Below, piece by piece: positions 4,952-8,944 of a stretch of 8,944 nt of DNA. Location of the stretch: NCBI GenBank assembly GCA_910585555.1, contig CAJUFU010000081.1:1-8944 (forward strand), given 5' to 3'. Under the pieces are notes generated by a model, which made no database searches, was not told the origin of the DNA, and saw only the letters and a program-made list of their open reading frames with translations. Positions within the stretch are counted from its first letter, which is position 1; each line of letters begins with the position of its first letter. The position numbers were made by a program, and so were the translations under genes. Source of the DNA: an uncultured Lachnospiraceae bacterium. Its GTDB lineage: Bacteria; Bacillota; Clostridia; Lachnospirales; Lachnospiraceae.

Positions 4952-6238
4952 ATGTTTGCAGATCGCGTAAAAATCTATGTAAAGAGTGGGAGAGGCGGCA
5001 ATGGGCACGTATCCTTCCGACGGGAAAAATATGTACCGAACGGCGGCCCAGATGGGGGCGATGGCGGCAAGGGCGGCAGTGTCTACTTTGAGGTGGACGA
5101 TGGACTGAATACCCTTGCAGATTTCCGTCACATCCGCAAATACAGTGCCGGTAACGGTGAAGAGGGCGGTAAGAAGAACTGCGCCGGTAAAAACGGGGAA
5201 GACATCACCATCAAAGTACCCGAAGGCACCGTAATCCGTGAGGCGGACAGCGGTAAAGTGATTACCGATATGTCCGGGGACAACCGTCGGTTTCTACTCT
5301 TAAAAGGCGGCAGGGGCGGCAGCGGCAACCAGCATTATGCCACCAGCACCATGCAGGCGCCCAAGTACGCGCAGCCCGGCCAGCCAGCCCAGGAACTGGA
5401 ACTTATTCTGGAATTGAAAGTCATTGCAGACGTAGGGCTTGTAGGCTTTCCCAATGTGGGTAAATCCACCTTCTTATCCAAGGTGACCAATGCCCGCCCA
5501 AAGATTGCCAATTACCATTTTACCACCTTAAATCCCAATCTTGGCGTTGTAGATTTGGAAGATGCCAAAGGATTTGTCATTGCGGATATCCCTGGTCTGA
5601 TTGAAGGCGCTTCCGACGGAGTCGGTCTTGGTCATGAATTTCTGCGCCATATTGAACGGACGAAGCTGATTGTCCACATTGTAGATGCTGCGTCTACGGA
5701 AGGCAGGGATCCTGTGGCAGACATCTATGCCATCAATCAGGAGCTTTCTGCCTATGATGAGACACTTTCTAACCGCCCCCAGATCATCGCCGCCAACAAG
5801 ATCGACATGATTTACGGGGAAGACGATCCCGTGGCGGCAATCCGCAGAGAATTTGAACCTCAGGGCATCCCAGTCTATGCCATTTCCGCAGTAAGCGGCA
5901 AGGGGGTGAGAGAACTTCTCTATGCCATCCACCACAAACTTGCCGAACTTGACAATACGCCTGTCATATTTGAACAGGAATTTTTCCCGGAATACCATTT
6001 TGATATCGAGAAAGAGCCTTATACGGTGGTTTACGATGAAGCTGCTGATGAATATGTGGTGGAAGGCCCGCGTATCGAGAAAATGCTTTCTTACACAAAT
6101 TTGGAGTCGGAAAAGGGCTTTAAATTCTTTCAGGATTTTATGAAAAGAAACGGTATCCTGGAGCAGCTGGAAGCGCTTGGCATCACAGAGGGGAGCACCG
6201 TGAGAATGTATGGACTGTCCTTTGATTATTATCGCTAG
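4952..6238 (+). CDS. obgE: Obg family GTPase (ObgE/CgtA), 50S assembly and stringent-response GTPase
   Basis: An essential P-loop GTPase that acts in late 50S maturation and responds to (p)ppGpp. Its 428 residues match the Bacillus subtilis Obg length. Domains in order: a glycine-rich Obg fold (about 1-158, with GRGGNGHVSFRREK, GGPDGGDGGKGG and GGRGGSGN); a G domain with G1 GFPNVGKS (165-172), G3 DIPGLIEGA (from Asp212), G4 NKID (282-285) and G5 SAVSGKG (from 312); and a C-terminal OCT domain (about 350-428), present in Gram-positive Obg. All nucleotide-binding motifs are intact. The start is ATG 4952, eight bases after AGGAG (4939-4943), with the family's MFxDxVxIxVxxGxGG beginning. Reading could extend to a TTG at 4919, but that lies inside the terminator hairpin. 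It leads the run obgE-yhbY-nadD-yqeK-rsfS; no clear promoter is visible between the terminator and its start. Confidence 0.98.
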   Translation: MFADRVKIYVKSGRGGNGHVSFRREKYVPNGGPDGGDGGKGGSVYFEVDDGLNTLADFRHIRKYSAGNGEEGGKKNCAGKNGEDITIKVPEGTVIREADSGKVITDMSGDNRRFLLLKGGRGGSGNQHYATSTMQAPKYAQPGQPAQELELILELKVIADVGLVGFPNVGKSTFLSKVTNARPKIANYHFTTLNPNLGVVDLEDAKGFVIADIPGLIEGASDGVGLGHEFLRHIERTKLIVHIVDAASTEGRDPVADIYAINQELSAYDETLSNRPQIIAANKIDMIYGEDDPVAAIRREFEPQGIPVYAISAVSGKGVRELLYAIHHKLAELDNTPVIFEQEFFPEYHFDIEKEPYTVVYDEAADEYVVEGPRIEKMLSYTNLESEKGFKFFQDFMKRNGILEQLEALGITEGSTVRMYGLSFDYYR

Positions 6239-6297
6239 GCTGCTTCGCCTTTCAAGATGGACATTATCATCATAAATTTAGCAAAACGGAGGAAACT

Positions 6298-6591
6298 ATG
6301 ACAAGTAAACAGCGGTCTTATTTAAAAAGCTTAGCAAGTACCTTAGACCCCGTCTTTCAAATTGGCAAATCCAGCCTGACACCTGAGGTTACTGCTGGCA
6401 TCGGAGAATGTTTTAATACAAGGGAGTTAATCAAGGTTGCCGTTCTTAAAAACTGCCTGGATGATCCCAAAGAAATTGCACAAGTCGTGTCGGAACGGAC
6501 CCACTCCCAGGTAGTGCAGGTAATCGGCAGAAAATTCGTACTATATAAACCGGATAAGAAAAATCCAAAGATTGTTCTACCCAAAGCATAA
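6298..6591 (+). CDS. yhbY: YhbY/CRM-domain ribosome assembly RNA-binding protein
   Basis: A 97-residue single-domain protein of the CRS1/YhbY (CRM) family, which associates with pre-50S particles and binds RNA (YqeI in Bacillus). Recognisable family blocks are MTSKQRSYLKSLA, LDPVFQIGKSSLTPEV, RELIKVAVLKNC and VVQVIGRKFVLYKP. Length is typical (95-100). The start is ATG 6298, with GGAGG (6288-6292) five bases upstream. The family's GxxG RNA-contact loop reads Gly23-Lys-Ser-Ser26 here, lacking the second glycine. It sits 59 bases after obgE with no terminator between, so co-transcription is likely, and both products work on the large subunit. This order (obgE or another GTPase, then yhbY, nadD, yqeK, rsfS) is widespread in Firmicutes. 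Confidence 0.95.
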   Translation: MTSKQRSYLKSLASTLDPVFQIGKSSLTPEVTAGIGECFNTRELIKVAVLKNCLDDPKEIAQVVSERTHSQVVQVIGRKFVLYKPDKKNPKIVLPKA

Positions 6592-6640
6592 ACCGTCCTG
6601 TATATACCAGAATCTATTATAACCGGAGGATAGATGGCAG

Positions 6641-7246
6641 ATGAAAAGCGTAGGCATCATGGGCGGAACCTTCAATCCAATCCATATGGGACATCTGGCG
6701 ATTGCCCAAAAAGCGCTGGAACAATTTTCTTTAAACAAAATACTGTTTATTCCAAGCGGTGTACCTTATATGAAAGATTTACAAGAGGTGCTGCCCGGAG
6801 AAATAAGATGTGAGATGACGCGTCTGGCCATTCAGGATTTTCCCGCTTTTAGGCTGTCCATGCTGGAAGTAGCTAAAAAGAAAAATACCTATACCTATGA
6901 AACGCTTGCAGACTTAAAGACCGCCGCCCCTGACACTGTGTATTATTTTATTCTGGGTGCGGACAGTCTGTGGGCCATCGACAGCTGGAAAAAACCGGCG
7001 GAGATTTTTGCCAATTGTCATATATTGGCTGCCGTGCGGGATGATAAGTCCCCCGCAGATATGGAAAGACAGATTGCCGATCTGCAGGAAAGGTATCATG
7101 CCATTATTTCCCTTTTGGAGATCAACTCCATGGATGTCTCTTCTTCCATGATTCGAGAAAAAGTAAAAGCGCACAAATCTATACACGGTCTGGTGCCGGA
7201 AGCGGTGGAAGCCTATATTTTAAAACACAAACTTTATCAAATATAA
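6641..7246 (+). CDS. nadD: Nicotinate-nucleotide adenylyltransferase (NadD)
   Basis: Transfers AMP from ATP to nicotinate mononucleotide, giving deamido-NAD, the central step of bacterial NAD synthesis; cytoplasmic. The 201 residues carry the nucleotidyltransferase signature GGTFNPIHMGHL (residues 8-19, with His15 and His18 of the HxGH motif), the substrate loop block GADSLWAIDSWKK (106-118) and the SSSMIR block (167-172) that contacts ATP phosphates. Length is usual for the family. The start is ATG 6641; the ribosome site GGAGG (6625-6629) is 11 bases away, somewhat far. A nearer ATG at 6634 is in another frame and closes after about 57 codons, so it is a decoy. It lies 49 bases after yhbY and 37 bases before yqeK, in the conserved Firmicutes order. 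Confidence 0.97.
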   Translation: MKSVGIMGGTFNPIHMGHLAIAQKALEQFSLNKILFIPSGVPYMKDLQEVLPGEIRCEMTRLAIQDFPAFRLSMLEVAKKKNTYTYETLADLKTAAPDTVYYFILGADSLWAIDSWKKPAEIFANCHILAAVRDDKSPADMERQIADLQERYHAIISLLEINSMDVSSSMIREKVKAHKSIHGLVPEAVEAYILKHKLYQI

Positions 7247-7269
7247 CCCTATATATCCCATACTGAGGT

Positions 7270-7275
7270 AGGAGG
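7270..7275 (+). promoter_or_regulatory. Ribosome binding site deciding the yqeK start
   Basis: AGGAGG (7270-7275) lies two bases before ATG 7278 but eight bases before ATG 7284. The second spacing is near optimal, so ATG 7284 is taken as the start; the difference is two residues. Confidence 0.75.
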
Positions 7276-7283
7276 AGATGCAA

Positions 7284-7868
7284 ATGAGCAGTAAAAATAA
7301 AATGGACTTAAATGAACTTCGCAAGGCGATGGAACAGGAGTTATCCTCCAAACGCTATCTGCATACCCTGGGGGTATCCTATACAGCTGCCTGCCTGGCC
7401 ATGGCCCATGGAGCGGATATGGACAGCGCTATGACAGCCGGCCTTTTGCATGACTGTGCCAAGCCCTTAAAGGGAGAGGAACAGATTGCCCTGTGTGAAA
7501 AGAATCGGCTGGAAATAACAGAGGTGGAGCGTATCAATCCTTCCGCGCTTCTGCACGCTAAAGTCGGCGCCTACCTGGCACAGACAAGATATAAAGTGAC
7601 AGATGCCGATATCTTAAATGCCATTCGTTACCATACCACCGGCCGGCCCAAAATGAGCAGACTTGAAAAAATACTTTATATTGCCGATTATATCGAGCCT
7701 GGCCGCAAACATGTAGCCGATTTGGAAACAATCCGCCAGATGGCCTACCGGGACCTGGATGCTACCATGGCTAAAATTTTGGAAAACACGCTGGCCTATC
7801 TTAAGACCACAGACGGCCAGATTGATCATATGACAGAAGAAACATACCAATACTATAAACACAGCTGA
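7284..7868 (+). CDS. yqeK: YqeK family HD-domain symmetrical bis(5'-nucleosyl)-tetraphosphatase
   Basis: A 194-residue HD-superfamily metal hydrolase. Members of the YqeK family have been shown to split diadenosine tetraphosphate symmetrically to two ADP, removing an alarmone-like by-product of aminoacyl-tRNA synthetases. Metal ligands expected of the fold are visible: His27 (RYLHTLGVS), His56-Asp57 (GLLHDCAK), His91 (LLHAKVGA), His117 (IRYHTTGR) and Asp135 (YIADYIEPGR). The last two blocks are the YqeK-specific signature. Length is normal for the family (185-200). The start is set by the ribosome site; ATG 7278, two codons earlier, is the alternative. It sits between nadD and rsfS as in Bacillus (nadD-yqeK-yqeL). 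The specific substrate is inherited from family knowledge; older annotations call it an HD-domain phosphohydrolase. Confidence 0.94.
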   Translation: MSSKNKMDLNELRKAMEQELSSKRYLHTLGVSYTAACLAMAHGADMDSAMTAGLLHDCAKPLKGEEQIALCEKNRLEITEVERINPSALLHAKVGAYLAQTRYKVTDADILNAIRYHTTGRPKMSRLEKILYIADYIEPGRKHVADLETIRQMAYRDLDATMAKILENTLAYLKTTDGQIDHMTEETYQYYKHS

Positions 7869-7902
7869 CACTTCATGCTGGAAAATCTAAGAAAGGAAGA
7901 AG

Positions 7903-8259
7903 ATGATACCCATGAACACCAACGAAATTGCAAAGCTTGCCATAGAGGCCCTGGAAGATAAGAAAGCAGAAGATATCCGTATCATCGATATCAGCCATAT
8001 ATCCACCATTGCAGACTATTTTATCATAGCGGATGGCAGCAACAAGAGCCAGATTCAGGCGATGGCAGATCATGTCTCAGAAGTCCTTGGTCATAAAGGC
8101 TGCCAATTGAAACAGATGGAAGGTTATCAGAATGCCAATTGGATTCTGATGGATTTTCAGGATATTATCCTTCATATTTTTGACAGAGAGAACCGCCTTT
8201 TCTATGATTTAGAGCGCATCTGGCGGGACGGTGTTTTTATCGAAAAAGATAAGCTGTAA
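7903..8259 (+). CDS. rsfS: Ribosomal silencing factor RsfS (Iojap/YqeL family)
   Basis: A 118-residue protein that binds L14 on the 50S subunit and blocks joining with the 30S, lowering translation in starvation. The family pattern is clear: ALEDKKAEDIRIIDISHIS, then TIADYFIIADGSNKSQIQAMAD, the EGYQNANWILMDFQDIILHIF block, and the DRENRLFYDLERIW end. The start is ATG 7903, with AGGA (7894-7897) five bases upstream. ATG 7912, three codons later, would leave a 14-base gap to that site, but remains possible because many homologues begin near there. It is preceded by yqeK (34 bases) and followed by a LytTR regulator (18 bases), with no terminator at either junction. With obgE and yhbY in the same run, three products act on the 50S subunit. 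Confidence 0.96.
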   Translation: MIPMNTNEIAKLAIEALEDKKAEDIRIIDISHISTIADYFIIADGSNKSQIQAMADHVSEVLGHKGCQLKQMEGYQNANWILMDFQDIILHIFDRENRLFYDLERIWRDGVFIEKDKL

Positions 8260-8262
8260 TGG

Positions 8263-8268
8263 AAAGGA
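8263..8268 (+). promoter_or_regulatory. Ribosome binding site deciding the LytTR regulator start
   Basis: AAAGGA lies nine bases before ATG 8278 and directly abuts the in-frame ATG 8269, so 8278 is preferred. The site falls within the 18 bases after the rsfS stop. Confidence 0.65.
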
Positions 8269-8277
8269 ATGACAAAG

Positions 8278-8944
8278 ATGCGGATTGGGATATGTGACGA
8301 TGAAAGAGACGTAAGGGATTATATTGCTGAGAAAATAAAATGCCTTTACCCCACTGACACCATACTATTCTATCCCTCTGGCGAATCGCTTTTGGCCGTG
8401 GATTCCCTGCCGGATATCCTCTTTTTGGATATTCAGATGCCGCAGATAGACGGCATGGAGACCGCCAGAAGGCTGCGGCAGAAAGATAAACAACTGGTGA
8501 TTATCTTTGTGACAGCCACCGCGGAACATATGCTGGAAGCCTTCGATGTGAGAGCCTTCCACTATCTGATTAAGCCCTTTGCAAACAATAAATTTGCAGA
8601 AGTATTTCAAAATGCCCGGAAACAGATTGTGGACAGAAATGAGACCGCATCCGCGAAAAGAACCGCTGAAAAGAACAGCCCCGGCATTTTAATCACCACT
8701 GGCGGACAACACATTACCATACACCCGGCGGATATCGTCTACGCTGAAGTATTTAACCGGAAAATCATGATTCATACCATGGACACAGATATAGAATACT
8801 ATGGTAAAATGAAAGATCTGGAGAAACGGGCAGGAGAGGACTTCTTTCGTTCCCACAGGGCTTATCTGGTCAATTTCCGCTATATCACCAAGTATGACTC
8901 TGCCACCATATATCTGCAGAAAGGGAAAGCCCTGATGTCCAAAC
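8278..8944 (+). CDS. LytTR-family response regulator (AgrA/LytR type), 3'-truncated by the window edge
   Basis: A two-domain DNA-binding response regulator; 222 codons are visible and the frame is still open at the window end. The receiver (about 1-118) has Asp7/Asp8 (GICDDE), phosphoacceptor Asp51 (ILFLDIQMP), Thr79 and Lys99 (YLIKPF), all intact. After a polar linker (about 119-134), a LytTR DNA-binding domain begins near residue 136 (ILITTGGQHITIHPADIVYAE) and includes FRSHRAYLVNFRYITKYD, characteristic of LytTR. About 10-20 residues are probably missing. The start is ATG 8278, nine bases after AAAGGA (8263-8268). An in-frame ATG at 8269 touches that site and is less likely. Such regulators usually control peptide, bacteriocin or surface functions and pair with an HPK10-type kinase; any partner would lie downstream, outside the window. 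Its link with rsfS may be positional only. Confidence 0.93.
   Translation, partial: MRIGICDDERDVRDYIAEKIKCLYPTDTILFYPSGESLLAVDSLPDILFLDIQMPQIDGMETARRLRQKDKQLVIIFVTATAEHMLEAFDVRAFHYLIKPFANNKFAEVFQNARKQIVDRNETASAKRTAEKNSPGILITTGGQHITIHPADIVYAEVFNRKIMIHTMDTDIEYYGKMKDLEKRAGEDFFRSHRAYLVNFRYITKYDSATIYLQKGKALMSK

Noticed and set aside
5528..5998. 156-residue - strand reading frame inside obgE
   Set aside because: It lies wholly antisense to the G domain of ObgE and has no family features; a by-product of codon composition.
6592..6640. Promoter between yhbY and nadD (TATATA, TATTAT)
   Set aside because: AT-rich hexamers are present but no -35 partner sits at a workable distance; the short gap fits an operon.

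Overview
The window looks like chromosomal DNA of a low-to-mid-GC Gram-positive Clostridia-type bacterium, probably Lachnospiraceae-like. The evidence is strong AGGAGG-type ribosome binding sites, an L27 with the Firmicutes-type cleavable N-terminus next to its protease Prp, the gene order rplU-prp-rpmA-obgE-yhbY-nadD-yqeK-rsfS, and a 7TM hybrid kinase of a kind common in Clostridia. The taxon is inferred from gene order and protein character, not from a search. Every complete gene reads on the + strand. I see no tRNA, rRNA, CRISPR array, insertion sequence or phage gene, and no gene-free stretch longer than about 140 bases.

Left part (1-3821): the 3' end of lspA (signal peptidase II), then a 137-base gap holding a good extended -10 promoter candidate. 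Next is a two-gene signalling operon: a 955-residue membrane hybrid histidine kinase (7TM, PAS, HisKA, HATPase, receiver, HPt, helical tail) and, one base after its stop, a stand-alone receiver protein. Together they hold every station of a His-Asp-His-Asp phosphorelay, but no DNA-binding or enzymatic output domain.

Middle part (3822-4931): a TTGACA-17-TATGAT promoter, a structured leader of about 95 bases that probably corresponds to the L21 autoregulatory leader, then rplU (L21), prp (the L27-processing protease) and rpmA (L27), closed by a clear intrinsic terminator. The leader contains a tandem arrangement: a near-identical 11-12 base motif occurs twice, each copy followed by a hairpin.

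Right part (4932-8944): obgE, yhbY, nadD, yqeK and rsfS, spaced 34-59 bases apart with no terminator or convincing internal promoter between them. They serve large-subunit assembly (Obg, YhbY), ribosome silencing (RsfS), NAD synthesis (NadD) and probable dinucleoside tetraphosphate hydrolysis (YqeK). A LytTR-family response regulator starts 18 bases after rsfS and runs off the window end.

The main content is conserved housekeeping. The points most worth a second look are the tandem leader upstream of rplU, the outputless phosphorelay lying directly against the ribosomal-protein promoter, the lack of any visible promoter for obgE behind a strong terminator, and the LytTR regulator attached to the ribosome-silencing operon. 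I did not find a clearly new biological system.
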